Origin: Trichostrongylus colubriformis | Taxonomy: Eukaryota; Nematoda; Chromadorea; Rhabditida; Trichostrongylidae | Assembly (NCBI GenBank): GCA_963978905.1 | Contig: OZ022258.1 | Location: 26,850,716 to 26,914,715, forward strand | DNA length: 64,000 nucleotides | Direction: 5' to 3' | In this document: one piece after another, positions 24,901-37,228 of the stretch | How the letters are laid out: each line of letters begins with the position of its first letter | Numbering within the stretch: position 1 is the first letter of the stretch | Notes under the pieces: model-generated | The model's database searches: none | What the model was told of the DNA's origin: nothing | The model's input: the letters and a program-made list of their open reading frames with translations, nothing else | Position numbers and translations under genes: made by a program

Positions 24901-25575
24901 AAATTCATATCTCGCGTCGCAGCAAAGCTGGGACCCTGGATTTCAAAGTGATATAGGGGGTAGTAAGGGGACATTAACGGTGAGGGAACGGAGGTGAGGA
25001 ATCGGAAATGATAGCAACTGATGAGGGCTGATAAGGAGCCTTGGAAGGCGAATGGGAGGAAATTCATATCTCGCGTCGCAGCAAAGCTGGGACCCTGGAT
25101 TTTCAAAGTGATATAGGGGGTAGTAAGGGGACATCAATGGTGAGGAGTCGGAACTGATAGCAACTGATAAGGGCTGATAAGGAGCCTTGGAAGGCGAATG
25201 GGGGGAAATTCATATCTCGCGTCGCAGCAAAGCTGGGACCCTGGATTTCAAAGTGATATAGGGGGTAGTAAGGGGACATCAATGGTGAGGAATCGGAAGT
25301 GATAGCAACTGATAAGGGCTGATAAGGAGCTTCGGAAGGCGAATGAGGGAAGTTCATATCTCGTAATAATCTCGCATAATATATTAGGACACTGAATTTT
25401 TAAAGTGATATAGGGGGTAGTAAGGGGACATCAGCGGTTAGGGAACGGAAGTGATAGCTACTGATAAGGGCTGATAAGGAACCTCGGAAGGCGAATGGGG
25501 GGAAATTCATATCTCACGTCGCAGCAAAGCTAGGACCCTGGATTTTTAAAGTGATATAGGGGGTAGTAAGGGGAA
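21917..25575 (+). repeat. 146-bp tandem repeat array, about 25 units
   Basis: Units start with GAAATTCATATCTCGCGTCG and end with GGAGCCTCGGAAGGCGAATG. Successive starts at 22065, 22211 and 22357 give a 146-bp period. At least three subtypes alternate: CAGCAAAGCTGGGAC, CAGTAGAGCTGGGAC, and a variant TCGTAATAATCTCGCATAAT. Some units carry an extra short duplication (GATCGGAGGTGAGGAATCGG). The array continues H1 from the TGTC tract, so it looks like expansion inside a mobile element. The repeated long minus-strand readings come from the repetition, not coding. Confidence 0.96.
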
Positions 25576-26948
25576 AGGTCAAGTGTTCTTTGTGACAATG
25601 AAGCCACATGAATTAGGTCGAGTCTCGAGGAATGGCTATCTCAAAACTTTGTCAAACTCGCCAAACTATATTTTTGCCGTTCCTGCCAATTCGATAAATG
25701 TGCAGGGGAGTTCCCCCCATACTACGAATTCTGGTCGTACGCACTCGCTTGTAAGAATGACTATTGTAGTATATTTGACACCTCTTCAGCAGCACTACAT
25801 TGCGGATATTCCGCGAGATATTCGTTATGCAGAGCCTGTCAGATCATTCAAAGCTGTTTAGGACTTGCGGCAGTAAGACAAAAAACTTGCACTATTCGGG
25901 CTTAGAAGTTTCGCTAGAGCACCTTCGTCTTTGAGTTTCTTCTAGAAGTCTACCCTCATGTCTATCTTGCTATTGACATGTCGCATTTCCATGGCGCCAC
26001 TGGAGACCCTCTGGAATCTATGAGGAGGCCGTGTGGAGTGAGTAGATGGAGATTATGCTAGAAGCATCAAGCTACTCTTAATACAGAGATGTATCACAGG
26101 ATTACCAGTTTCCGACCCGGCGCTCGATTACAGTACCCTATCGTCAGATTAAATGCAATCGTGCACGCACGCACGTGCTGCGACTGTACACCAAAATAAC
26201 TATAGTTGATTTCTGCGTCATCTCTATTGTGCTCGAACACAGAACCTAGACTATTTTGTTAGGAACGAATAGGAAAAAAACGCGAAAACTTGATTATATT
26301 TCTGTGGTAGGTGTGAAGCCGTTCGGAGGGATGTAAGACCATGTCATCGTTTTTGGCAATATGAGCTGGTCAAAACTATCCTTTGCGTTCAGCGACATTA
26401 CTGCACATATGAGTTGTCATTTTGTACGAATTTAGGATAATGGAAAGTCCCGCAATAGGATCATATACGGACGTGACGGGTACCCATGGATTGTTGAACT
26501 TCTTATCGGTCCATTCACAGTGAAAAGCTGTCGCTCTTTTATCTGAGTTTTACAGTAGAGTTACCTATCACTTCGAGGTACCTCTCATGCGATCCTAGTA
26601 CCGTGGCTTATTCCACATTCACATGAAATGTCTCAAACTGTGGGGTGGTTATATGAAGTCGTGATCTTTATAGTTTATGTGCCTGCAGCCCATCATGAGT
26701 GAGAGTTCTAGCCTGAAACTTACCGATTTTGCTCATGAAGTGTGTTAGTGCTGAACTTTGACCTGCGTTGGCTAGGCCTCCAATCTTAGAATAGTGGGAC
26801 TCGGATGATTTCCAGATATTGCAATCTCAACATTTCTTGGGTTGGGTCACGATTTGCTTTCTGTTTCAGCTAGAACGAGTCTCAGAAGATCTCCCATACT
26901 CATCACTTCGAACGGTGTATGTAGAGCGTTTTGCACATTGGTGGGCAG

Positions 26949-27070
26949 GGACCCGGCATTTAATGGCATAGTTACATCAGTTGAATGGAAATACAAGAGA
27001 GTATTTGTTCAGAGTCTGTGTTCATCAGGAGAGTTGAAGTGTTTCGTCTCCCTCAAGGATCACTGGTCAC
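26949..27070 (+). repeat. duplicated 120-bp open block, copy 1
   Basis: It is nearly identical to 27766-27888. Both copies keep one frame open, reading DPAFNGIVTSVEWKYKRVFV then QSLCSSGELKCFVSLKDHWS. The few visible differences include conservative changes I/V and F/V. Copy 1 is preceded by gtgggcag, copy 2 by ctgtttcag, both usable splice acceptors. The protein is not recognised. Confidence 0.55.
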
Positions 27071-27765
27071 ACCAAAGGCCATCTCAAAAATTCTCATTTT
27101 TACCGCAAGCGCGAGGACTGGACCAATCCACGTGACATCCTTAACAGTGCTATGCGCCCTCTCATGTGCTCTAGCCATGAGTTTTTGAAACTTCCGGTAG
27201 TTTCAAGGAATATCGCGAAGATCATCCTACAACCAAATGCAGCTTCTATCATCAAGCATGGGGATGTAAGATTTTACACTGTTTTCTTTTAAAGGTTTAC
27301 GCTACCCAACATTTTACACCAATCAGCAACTGAAATATAAGATCAAGTATATGAAGTGAGGCTGAGTATGAAGGACTGTGCCTTCCGTTGATGCAAATGT
27401 TTGGAGCAAAAAACTGCTCGCAAAATTATGAGCAACGAACGAGACCAGCTCTTCAAGTTTTTCAGCTGCCCCAGAACGCCATGTACGCTAAAGTTGAGCG
27501 AAAGCTGTGTGAACGAACTCTTCTTTGAATTCCTAGTCTTTGGGTTTTTTGTCCGAGCACAAGTGACGTGCGCGAAAATTAACCACTTATTTTTGGTGTA
27601 CTGTAATGGAGCCTATGTGTGCGTGCGCGATTGCATTTGATCTGAGGTCAGGGTACTGTAATCAAGCGCTACGCCGGTGACTTATAAACTTGTGAGTGTT
27701 TATGGGTCAAAATGTGTTATTCAAAGGTTGCATGTTTACAGACTGACAAGTAACCACTGTTTCAG

Positions 27766-27888
27766 GGACCCGGCATTTAATGGCATAATTACATCAGTTG
27801 AATGGAAATACAAGAGAGTAGTTGTTCAGAGTCTGTGTTCATCAGGAGAGTTGAAGTGTTTCGTCTCCCTCAAGGATCACTGGTCACT
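27766..27888 (+). repeat. duplicated 120-bp open block, copy 2
   Basis: Same block as 26949-27070, with the reading DPAFNGIITSVEWKYKRVVV. The upstream polypyrimidine tract and cag (CCACTGTTTCAG, 27755-27766) look like a good acceptor. It diverges abruptly after GGATCACTGGTCAC. Confidence 0.55.
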
Positions 27889-28614
27889 GTTTCGGGAAAG
27901 GAGTGCTAATTTTCCAACAATTCGCAGATTAGTATCTGCAGATTGATGCGGTTGTTTTGCGAAATGTTCGAAAAGTATGAATCTAGGAGGATTAGGCGTT
28001 CAGCATCGTTGGCAGTGACAACAGCTGCCTGTAGTTGCACAGCCGTCAAGTAAATCTTGCATAGTTCGGGATTAGCCGGAAGTTTCTCGGCTTAGCGACA
28101 GCCCACGACCTGCATGTTTGAAAAATTATGCAGAAACTTAGCTTTATACGATTAGAGCGTCTCTTCTCATCATATTGACCAGGTTTCGCAACCTGTAGAC
28201 ACCTCATCCTCTCTTGTGCTATTTGCTTCGACGACAAAAGCTCCGATCATTGCAAACACTTCAAGGCGGAGTTTCGGGTAATTCTTGAACGGGAAATAAT
28301 ACTTTCGAGAGGGTGATGACCCTATCACTTATGAACCAGTTACTTTCGCACAATACTGGGTGTAATGTATTGTAATTGTAATTTTTCGGTACTGTACGAT
28401 AAATATCGGTGGTGCCCATTTAGTATCATACTACAGTTCGATACGCGCAAAGGGCATTACCACATACCATAGCGCTCTTTGATAGCTGAAGATGTTCAGT
28501 AGTCGAGGGTGTTTTTATTCCTGCTGAATGACGAGATGTTGTTTCGCTGGTTATGAGTATTTCAAGTTAAAGCTACTTTTGGCCGTTTTCAACCGATAGT
28601 TCACCAATACCTAC

Positions 28615-28965
28615 CATATCCGTCCACATATTATACAAACCAATGATTTTGTGCGGCTGTTTGTCGGTTCGTCAATATGTCTGTCGGTATGTCGGTCGTT
28701 GCTTCGGTCCGTGTGTCAGTATGTATGTATAGAAAGTAAATGGTCTGTCTGCTCTTCCGCAAATGCCTGATAGTGACAAGAAAGTCGATACAAAAAATCA
28801 ACTGCAAAAAATGAGCAACTAAATGGTTAGCAATATAAAGCTGAGGCTATTACAGTACAGCCACTTGTTTGAACGTCTTCTGAAAACACTCGCAGTCATT
28901 CTGCGGTGTGTTGTTGTAGTAATAGGTGCTAGCATTCATCACATCTGCGCACAGTAGAAGGCACG
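28615..28965 (+). mobile_element. H2 repeat element, 5' fragment
   Basis: TATTATACAAACCAATGATTTTGTGCGG leads into TGTCGGT/TGTC runs (28650-28760) and then CGCAGTCATTCTGCGGTGTG at 28890-28910. The same order occurs in the H2 copies at 40.0-43.3 kb. It is 3'-truncated and more diverged. Confidence 0.6.
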
Positions 28966-29463
28966 CAGATGTGAAGAATGCCAAAGCAAAACGCGATTTG
29001 GACTAGGTCAGTCAGAACAAACCAATGGAAACGATTGCAAGTCTTCAAATAGCTATAGCTCAATCGGTACCGGGAGATGGGTCTCAACATCGGAAGATTA
29101 TCAGCATCGTACAACTCCAATTTCCATAACTAATGGGGCGCACCGATGGGATCTCTCTACTCGCATAATTGATATTAGTTCGATAAGTTGCACACTGCAG
29201 TTCCTCTCAACTTCGATCAAACGTCATCGTTTCCGATCACCCAGCGTCAATGATCCCACACCACACTTGTACCACTTGCAAAATTCAGAGTCCTTCCGCT
29301 GCTACGACGTGAGTCACATTCTGCGACGATCAGACGGATGAAACGAATATCACCTTAGAATCAATCCAAATTCAGGGTGTCCAACCGCAGAATAGAAAAT
29401 GTCCAGTTATCGATTTCCAATAAGTGGATTGTACGAGGAAGCTTTATTTCAAATCCAAATCGA
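28966..29463. other. no feature recognised
   Basis: Nothing recognisable on either strand; the ends abut H2 and MITE family B. Confidence 0.3.
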
Positions 29464-29860
29464 AGGAATCGTCCACGAAGAGATTAGTTCTTTTGTTACC
29501 CTTATATTTATAGTATATTTGCCTCATAAGGGCCGCATGCAAAGTTTCACGCAAAAAGTGAGAATTTGGATGAGATACAGCTCCCCATATTCTTGGCCGG
29601 GCGAGCGGGACTTCTGAATAGAAGCGCTGTCCCGTCGTCCGCCGCGGTTAGGAAGAGATGGTGCGGCTGCTTACGTAAATTTCTGATTCTACAATGCGTC
29701 TCCGACCGCGGCGGACGCGCCCACCCGGCCAAGACTTTGTGGTGCTGTATCTTAACAGGATTGACATTTTTGCGCGTGGAATTTTGCATGCGGCCCACAT
29801 CAGGCAAATACAGTACAAACATACGGGTTACACAGAAGCTCGTTTTTCCGTGAACGATTC
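29464..29860. mobile_element. palindromic MITE, family B, copy 2
   Basis: The left terminus AGGAATCGTCCACG and right terminus CGTGAACGATTC are inverted. Inner arms TGCAAAGTTTCACGCAAAAA..GAGATACAG and CTGTATCTTAAC..GCGTGGAATTTTGCATG are inverted too. The centre is GC-rich and also partly palindromic (GTCCGCCGCGGTTAGG/..CCGCGGCGGAC). No coding capacity. Confidence 0.85.
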
Positions 29861-29899
29861 GCAAAAATTTAAGGGCACAGACACACATAGAGGCCAGCA

Positions 29900-31470
29900 G
29901 CGCAAAGCCCTTATTGTAGGCTTCGGGCTAATTACTATGAAACTTCCACTGGAAGAGAGAGTTGTCAGTTACTCCAGCAGTGATCAAGCGTTCTCCAGCA
30001 TACGTCACTGAGGAGACAGCGTGGCTATGACCAGCGAGAGCCAGAAACCCAGCCTGAGAACAGGTGAAGCCATGCCTTTTATCAGGAGGTGCATAATACC
30101 GTTGGTGCCGTAAGAGTGTTAAAAATCGCGCAAAAATGCTTTTCGCGTTTTTTGTCGTTTCTTCGTTGTAAGATTGATTACTGTTTTCTGAGCATTTTCT
30201 TCTAGGCTTATATTTATTTCCGGAATCAGCTCATCGACCTCTACAAGATAGTACTATGAGTTTTTGGTTTTCTCGCACTCGGTACTAAACAATTTCATAT
30301 TCTGAAAAGTTCGGGGAAAATTTTTTTTTGAAATTTGATGAAGTGGCAGTGTAATTTTCACACAGACATAATCTGAATTCACAGCTGTGTGGGGATTTTA
30401 AAGTGTCCGTCATTTCAAATGAGCCCCTCTTCATTGGTGTGACCATAAACGGCGCCTCCACGTATATGCTCTTGAAGGAATCACCCCTTGACTGATTTTC
30501 TTTCAGACGCAGATTTCCCGATGAAATGTATGATTCCACAGGTAAGATTCTATTGAATCATAAAGAAAAACCTTTGTGATGACAAAGTTGTTATTCCTGA
30601 TTCCAGCCTTTATCTTGTTGTCAATCCACTCCTCAAGCTCTTGTTGGCCGCGTGCGATTTACGTGCACGGTGCATCGTGCAATTTTCAAAAAATACGCCG
30701 TCACCCCCTTCCCCCCCCCCCCCCCCGATTCCCCTTCCCCTTTCTTCGGTTCCGCTATATCAGAGATTTAAACCCAGCTAATGCGAGCCAATGCATCAAG
30801 GAAATTAAGATCCTATTATGAAAAACACTGAGGGCAAACTCCTGACAAAATACAAGAAACAAAAACCTGACAAAACTCAGCACATATATTCCGAAACAAG
30901 AGCATCTAAGAGAACTAATGACCTAACAAAAATCAAGACTTATATTCCGAAAACGAAAGCGTTGCTGCTCATGGGTGAGGTGTTCGCCCTCTGATGACAA
31001 TGGAGAAAGCTTAATAGTCATGCAAGCTATGGGGAAGAGTTAAAGGTTAAAAAACCAAGTATGGACAAGTTAGAAACCACCTCAAAGCCATGTGATACGC
31101 TCCAGCGCCCCACTGACCACATGGGGCGCGAGCTTCTCCATACTAAATTTGGACATTTTTTGGATTTTTTTTAACTTCACTTATGTTAGACTCCACCTTT
31201 CGAGGTGATGAAAATTCTTTTCCCAATAACTTCCTTGTACCAATCTATTTGCCGCTTGCTTTACTTGATGGTTGCGTAGTTCTCGATAGAAGCATCCAGT
31301 CGAGGAAAATTTAGAAAAAATTCGAAGTGTTCAACTTCAAACCATAACCCCAATGTGGAAGAAGTCTTGAAGGAGGCCAGTCGAGGACCAGTTGAGAAAA
31401 TTTTCAGACGGTTATAACTTCCTTTGAACTCAACCATATGAGTGCGGTCTTGTGTGAGGTTGCCACTTTC
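29900..31470. other. no gene recognised; poly-C run at 30711-30727
   Basis: A C tract of about 17 bases lies in a C-rich segment (30700-30750). Readings at 30285-30539 and 30576-30821 are open but not recognised. Short related blocks ending GAGGCCAGTCGAGGA occur at 31374-31388 and 35309-35323 in the same orientation. Confidence 0.3.
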
Positions 31471-32118
31471 TACATACAATACCGCTCATATTTTTTGAAA
31501 AATCGACGGTGGTCGACGGATTAAACGGCAGAAACCGTCGCACCGTCATAACAACGTAGAAAATGAATAAAATGGGAAAAATTAGGAGCATTAGATTCGT
31601 CTCGATGCGACGAATTCAACGACCTATAGCATATCGGATTTTGATAAGTAGGTCACCAGCTTCTCGGTAAAAGCTGCAAAGATTTCCTTTTTTTACCCTC
31701 GGGCAAGACTCCGACTTTTTTCGGCTTACATTCACCTGTTCATTTGTTGCTCGCCCATGTTCTGCACAAACATCATTTTTTTAGTGAGCAATCCCCAAGT
31801 TTCAGGATACTTTTCGGCACCAAATTCCATGACATTTTCGAGAATTTTCAAGCTTATTTCGTCAGAATCGATGGACTAATTGAGAAGATAGCTCACCTAT
31901 TACAAAGTACTGGCTACGTACTGCAAGAAGTTCCTTGATTTCAGAATTGCAGGCAAGCGCCTCTTCTTTGATGAAACTTCAAACGTCGGTAAACGGTGTT
32001 CTTTGAACTCTGAATAATTTCCCTTCTTTTTCCTAAAATAACATTTTGATCAATGAAAATCGCATGGGATCTTAGAATGCAACATCCTACACTTTCAGAA
32101 AATGAAAGCGGCATTTAA

Positions 32119-32591
32119 AGGCACAATTCACGATAATTTTCGTGCGTCGTCTCGCTCCATAAGGACTCTGGAGGTGCTGAAGAACACATAAGTGAAGAAA
32201 GAGCCGAATAATCTTTTCAAAAACCATGGTAATTAGGTGCCCCTGACCTTTGGCTTTGACGAGCATTCAGACCAGAGGCAAACATTTCGACAAGTTTTTG
32301 CGTGATAATATCATCCGATAAGATTGCTGTTTCCATGGAAATTTTCCATATCTTTTCTTATCGCAGTCGATATCATGCGTCCTATACACGTATATGCCAC
32401 CGCTTCTCTGCTGGCAAATCGTAAGATGGGTGTGTAAAATCTTGAGACGGTGGCCGGCATCTGATTTACGGGTTCTTTACGCGTTTAGCACTCACCCTCG
32501 CGCCGCGGTGATGGCACACATGTTGCTCTGGTGGAGGCGGCTATCTACTCGGGGATGGAATCAATATAATCATATTATCGTGTACTGTGCC
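32119..32591. mobile_element. TTAA-type MITE, family A, copy 1
   Basis: It is bounded by AGGCACAATTCACGATAA on the left and TTATCGTGTACTGTGCCT on the right, inverted. TTAA is present at both borders and only once in the matching uninterrupted right arm (34607-34625), so the insertion and a TTAA target duplication are read directly. TTAA targets are typical of piggyBac-type transposases; that link is an inference. About 475 bp, no transposase. Confidence 0.85.
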
Positions 32592-32666
32592 TTTAATCAA
32601 TGCCCGGAATCATGAATTTAAAAAGAATATTAATTGCACATGAAGTATGAATATGGATAAATACTA

Positions 32667-33562
32667 TTAGGTTGATTCATAATAAATCGGACAAATTGAC
32701 AAATTCTGATCATTGTCGTACAACTTTTTAACGACAACTGAGATTCACTTGAAATATGCTCCATCTTTATCGATGACCTTCTGTCACGGTTTAGGCAGAT
32801 CATGGATGCCCTTGCTCAAGAAGGTTGGAGGCTGGAGCTCGAAGAAGTTGCCGAGTGCCGTCTTGACGTCGTCGCGAGTTTTGAAGTCTTGGCCGTTCAC
32901 TCGTTCAGGTGGCGTTGGCTGTGGGAGAAAAGGTGGAAATCTGAAGGGGTCAGGTCTAGGAAGTACGATGGGCGTGGAAGCATGGTCCAACTGTACGACA
33001 GCAGCTCGGCCTTGGTCGATCTTGCAATGTGCGGTCTTGCGTTGTCGTGCTGCAAGTAGACATGTGACCGCCGCCGTAGCGAACTTTGGACTTTTGCCTT
33101 CAATTCTCGTAATTGACGAACGTAGACGTCGGCGGATACTGTTGTACCTTCATCGAGCAGCTCCCAGTACTCTACGCCGTGTACGCTCCACCAACCGCGG
33201 TATTCGTCTTCAATGGAATAGTCGCCTGACGCAAACTTCGAATGCCACAAATACAATGCACTTCTGGCGGGGGCATTCTCCTTGTGAACTTCTTTCAGAC
33301 GTCTGCCGATATCCGCGGCTTCCTGGCCAGATAGCGATATAAATAGTATGACGTTGCGGATGTGGTCTCTGGACGGCTTGAAATCGTGCGGCATGGTGGC
33401 GGACTGAAACTACTTTGGAGTGATTATTTTGCGGTACTTTGAAGAGCTTTTCATACTCATTCCAACGGTACCTCGCGCGTCCATTTTCGTTTACTCGTTG
33501 CTGAGTTATGGTCTCTAGAAATCATCACTACCATTTGTCTGATTTATTATGAATCAGCCTAA
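32667..33562 (-). mobile_element. deleted mariner, 896 bp, with exact boundaries
   Basis: TIRs are TTAGGTTGATTCATAATAAA and, in reverse complement, TTAGGCTGATTCATAATAAA. TA is duplicated at 32665-32666 and 33563-33564, while the other arm of the inverted repeat has the empty site with one TA. It contains an internally deleted transposase on the minus strand. Confidence 0.95.
32784..33394 (-). pseudogene. mariner transposase with internal deletion
   Basis: It begins MPHDFKPSRDHIRNVILFIS, followed by ALYLWHSKFASGDYSIEDEY (HTH region). It then jumps to WWSVHGVEYWELLDEGTTVS, skipping the segment with the first catalytic Asp. The second Asp is in LQHDNARPHIARST and the third in LTPSDFHLFSHSQRHLNE. 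The last part continues in another frame (VNGQDFKTRDDVKTALGNFF). It cannot be catalytic. Its family differs from the copy at 4.8 kb. Confidence 0.9.
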
Positions 33563-35269
33563 TAATTAATTTCAGACGAAACCTATACTGCCGCATTCAG
33601 GGTCAAAAAAAGCTCTTCATTGATGTAAGGTCATTTCACTGCGAAAGTTGTGAACTTTTACCATTGTCCTTGTATTCTTTTCGAACCTTGTCGGCCCCAA
33701 CACCGCTTGCTGACCTCTTAATTACTCTGCGGCGCTCAGATGAGGTCAGTGCTCCGCGGTATTATCACATCAAATCAGTGCACACTAGTGACCTTCAAAA
33801 CCTCTTACTATTCTTACTAAGTGATCCCCCAGTCCCCTTTTCGGGGGACTGGAGGACCAGTAACTGGTCCGCAGCTTTCCTTCAATAACCGGCCGGAAGA
33901 ACGCAGGAGCACACATCTAATCGCGGACATACTTTTGCAACGTTGCATGCACCAGCGGGTTCGAACTCCTACGAATCATCACTTCATGAGTGCCCTCGAA
34001 CAGCGGTCACTCAGCCTGCGCCATCCGACCGGTTCCTAAGATGACTGTGTTTTCGAGCCTAGATAACGGACTGAATTGTTGGCAATCTGGAAACTCTCAC
34101 AGTTGATTTCAATAATCAGTTGGATGACTGACACGTTAGAACAAGTGCGCTGCGGAACTACCAAGTGAACTTTTCTACATCATCGTGCTTCTTGTATCAA
34201 TGCACACAATACAGGAATTATTTATTCAAATGATAATATTATTTATTCAAATGATGAATAGATAAATAAATATTTATTCAAATGTTCACTGAGTAAGAAT
34301 AGTAAGAGGTTTTGAGGTCACTAGTGTGCACTGATTTGATGTGATAATACCGCGGGGCACTGACCTCATCTGAGCGCCGCAGAGTAATTAAGAGGTCAGC
34401 AAGCGGTGTTGGGGCCGACAAGGTTCGAAAAGAGTACAAGGACAATGGTAAAAGTTCACAACTTTCGCAGTGAAATGACCTTACACCAATGAAGAGCTTT
34501 TTTTGACCCTGAATGCGGCAGTATAGGTTTCGTCTGAAATTAATTAGTATTTATCCATATTCATACTTCATGTGCAATTAATATTCTTTTTAAATTCATG
34601 ATTCCGGGCATTGTTTAAATGCCGCTTTCATTTTCTGAAAGTGTAGGATGTTGCATTCTAAGATCCCATGCGATTTTCATTGATCAAAATGTTATTTTAG
34701 GAAAGAGAAGGGATATTCAGAGTTCAAAGAACACCGTTTACCGACGTTTGAAGCTTCATCACAGAAGAGGCGCTTGCCTGCAATTCTGAAATCAAGGAAT
34801 TTCTTGCAGTACGTAGCCAGTACTTTGTAATAGGTGAGCTATCTTCTCAATTAGTCCATCGATTCTGACGAAATAAGCTTGAAAATTCTCGAAAATGTCA
34901 TGGAATTTGGTGCCGAAAAGTATCCTGAAACTTGGGGATAGCTCACTAAAAAAATGATGTTTGTGCAGAACATGGGCGAGCAACAAATGAACAGGTAAAT
35001 GTAAGCCGAAAAAAGTCGGAGTCTTGCCCGAGGGTAAAAAAAAAAGGAAATCTTTGCAGCTTTCACCGAGAAGCTGGTGACCTACTTATCAAAATCCGAT
35101 ATGCTATAGGTCGTTGAATTCGTCGCATCAAGACGAATCTAATGCTCCTAATTTTTTCCCATTTTATTCATTTTCTACGTTGTTATGACGGTGCGACGGT
35201 TTCTGCCGTTTAATCCGTCGACTACCGTCGATTTTTCAAAAAATGTGAGCGGTATCGTACTACGTGAAC

Positions 35270-37138
35270 TGTACAACATCCTAGAAAAGAAAGACGTTAT
35301 TTCGATGGAGGCCAGTCGAGGAATTTTTTTGTCGAAGTTGCAAGATCTTCCCACGAATCTTGGAAAATAATGATCGATTGTTTCTGGTACGTCTCCAGTA
35401 TTCATATTCTGCTCCTCAGAAGACTAAAGAAAGGGTGGTTGGCCTCGGCCGGCCTTCTTGCGGGATGCGCCATGCATGAGGATTTCCTTCCCATCCGCAG
35501 TGAATACAAAGGCTTCTCCTGTCCGCATAGTGGGCTCACAAGAACGAGATCAAGTACTTGCAATCGTAGTAGTATATGAAAGAAGTCCATATCAGAGAAT
35601 TTTTTGTTTTCATCCCATAGTTTCTGGATATTCATCCACGGTGGTACTCATAGATAGGTGTCGCTTCCCATGGTTAATTGGTGAATTTTGGAGGTGTCTC
35701 TTACGTGGGTTCGGTGGCAGCGTACCAATGAAAAGGTTATCGCCATTGACTGGCTCCGTTGTGAATCGCGCCGTGCATGAGGTTTCATGATGATTAACTT
35801 AAATTAGTTTCGGTTTGAACCCAGTTAGTCAGTTTTATCACATCTCCCCCTTAACACTTTGGACCCTTAATGTGAGAAATTCCATCGATCACTGCCTATC
35901 TCAACCATCGCGACCCCCTCCCCTCCCACCGGACCAAATACGAACCCCCTGTCGAGGATTCCTCGACGTTGGCTTGACCCTGGTCAGAGGAAAGCGATCA
36001 ATGGCACCATCCGGAGCGCCGAACACTTTCCCACGGCCATGCACGTGAATAACGCGGGGCCGTAACAATGGCGCCACAGATTTCTCATGGCCGTGCACGT
36101 CGATCGCATGTGCCGAACTAAAGTTGATACTTTGATCGACAACAAGAAAACGGCTGCAATTGGGGAAAATACCAAATTTATCACCACCTAGATTTCTATA
36201 TATCATTCAATAGCATATCTTGCAGGAAACCGAACGGCGTACATTTCATCGGAAAACCAGTGTTAGAAGGTCACTCAAGAGATGGTTGGGAACAAGATAT
36301 ACACGGAGGCGCTGTTCAGGGTCACATCAAGAAACTTTTTCTTCTTCTTCTCCCTGGTGTTAATCCCGTGCCGTCACAGGGTCCGCAACCTTTGTCATAA
36401 ATGACAGAAACCGTAAAATTCTTACATAGCTGTGAACTTAAATCAGTGCCGTGAAAGATTCTGCCGCCAGTTTGTCAGATCTCGGAGTAATTTCCCCTCA
36501 AAGTATTCTCAATGTGAAAAATGGCGTAGTACCGAGTTTGACAACCACAAAGTTGTAAGGTCATCTTATATAATAGATATCAACGAGCTGATTTCGAAAA
36601 TAAAAATAAGTCCAGTAAAGAAATCAAAAATCAATCAATTTATGGCGAAAAAAAAAGATAAAAATGCGGAGACGGGTTTTTGCACGATTTTTAGGGCTCT
36701 TACGGTACTAACTGTAGCGTACCGTTGTACTCAATACTGGGCAACTGTACAGTCTCAATGAGCCGTTATCTCGACCAATCACCAGCCTATCCTTCGAGTT
36801 TGATCGGCTCATGGAAGTAATGCCTGCAAGTACTTAACATCTTCGCTGAAGAATGGCGTGCAGAAAAGTAGCCAAGTGAGTACCAAATGAAAAAAAGTTT
36901 CGAGTTAATTGAATTTACCAGGGCATTTGTATCAAAAAACGACTCAACACAGTGCATCACCATCCTGATGAATCTGACCAACCTTCGACGGAGTGAGCTA
37001 AGCAACCCGCTTCGTAAGAGACTCGACAATTACAAGACGCCCATTCAGCGTCACGCACATAAACGTGATCCACTAGTTCACCACTCGTCGCGGACCCTAA
37101 AATACTAGGATCACGATTCTTTGTGTCTATTAATTCCA
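35270..37138. other. no gene recognised
   Basis: Open stretches at 35458-35790 (+), 35402-35635 (-) and 36432-36761 (+) are not recognised and lack splice support. Nothing else identifiable. Confidence 0.3.
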
Positions 37139-37228
37139 GTATTAACGATGCTAAAGCAATCGTGCACGGAAAAATGAGTTTCTTTGTTACTCGTATATTT
37201 ATGTTGTATTTGTATGTTGTATTTGCTC

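Larger units (their letters stand above)
25576..28610. other. no gene identified; contains a duplicated open block
   Basis: Apart from the duplication at 26949-27070 and 27766-27888, I see no repeat family and no recognisable protein. Short open stretches at 25583-25861 and 27401-27640 are unrecognised. Confidence 0.35.
31480..35262. repeat. large inverted repeat, about 0.95-kb arms, about 0.47-kb spacer
   Basis: The left arm (31480-33822) and right arm (34297-35262) match at a level that looks above 95% once two insertions in the left arm (32120-32590 and 32667-33562) are removed. Both arms carry the same 64-codon open stretch (31744-31938 plus, 34792-34986 minus), with only two or so residue changes. 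The spacer 33823-34296 holds a hairpin (CCAGTCCCC/GGGGGACTGG) near 33830. Either a foldback transposon or an inverted segmental duplication. Confidence 0.92.

Noticed and set aside
22001..25357. Several 80-155 codon minus-strand readings with repeated PPFAFRGSLSALISCYHF
   Set aside because: They arise from the 146-bp tandem repeat; the period is not a multiple of three and the same text appears in every frame. No start, splice or codon evidence.
21917..25575. CRISPR-like array
   Set aside because: Repeats are 146 bp, contiguous and without unique spacers, in a eukaryotic sequence.
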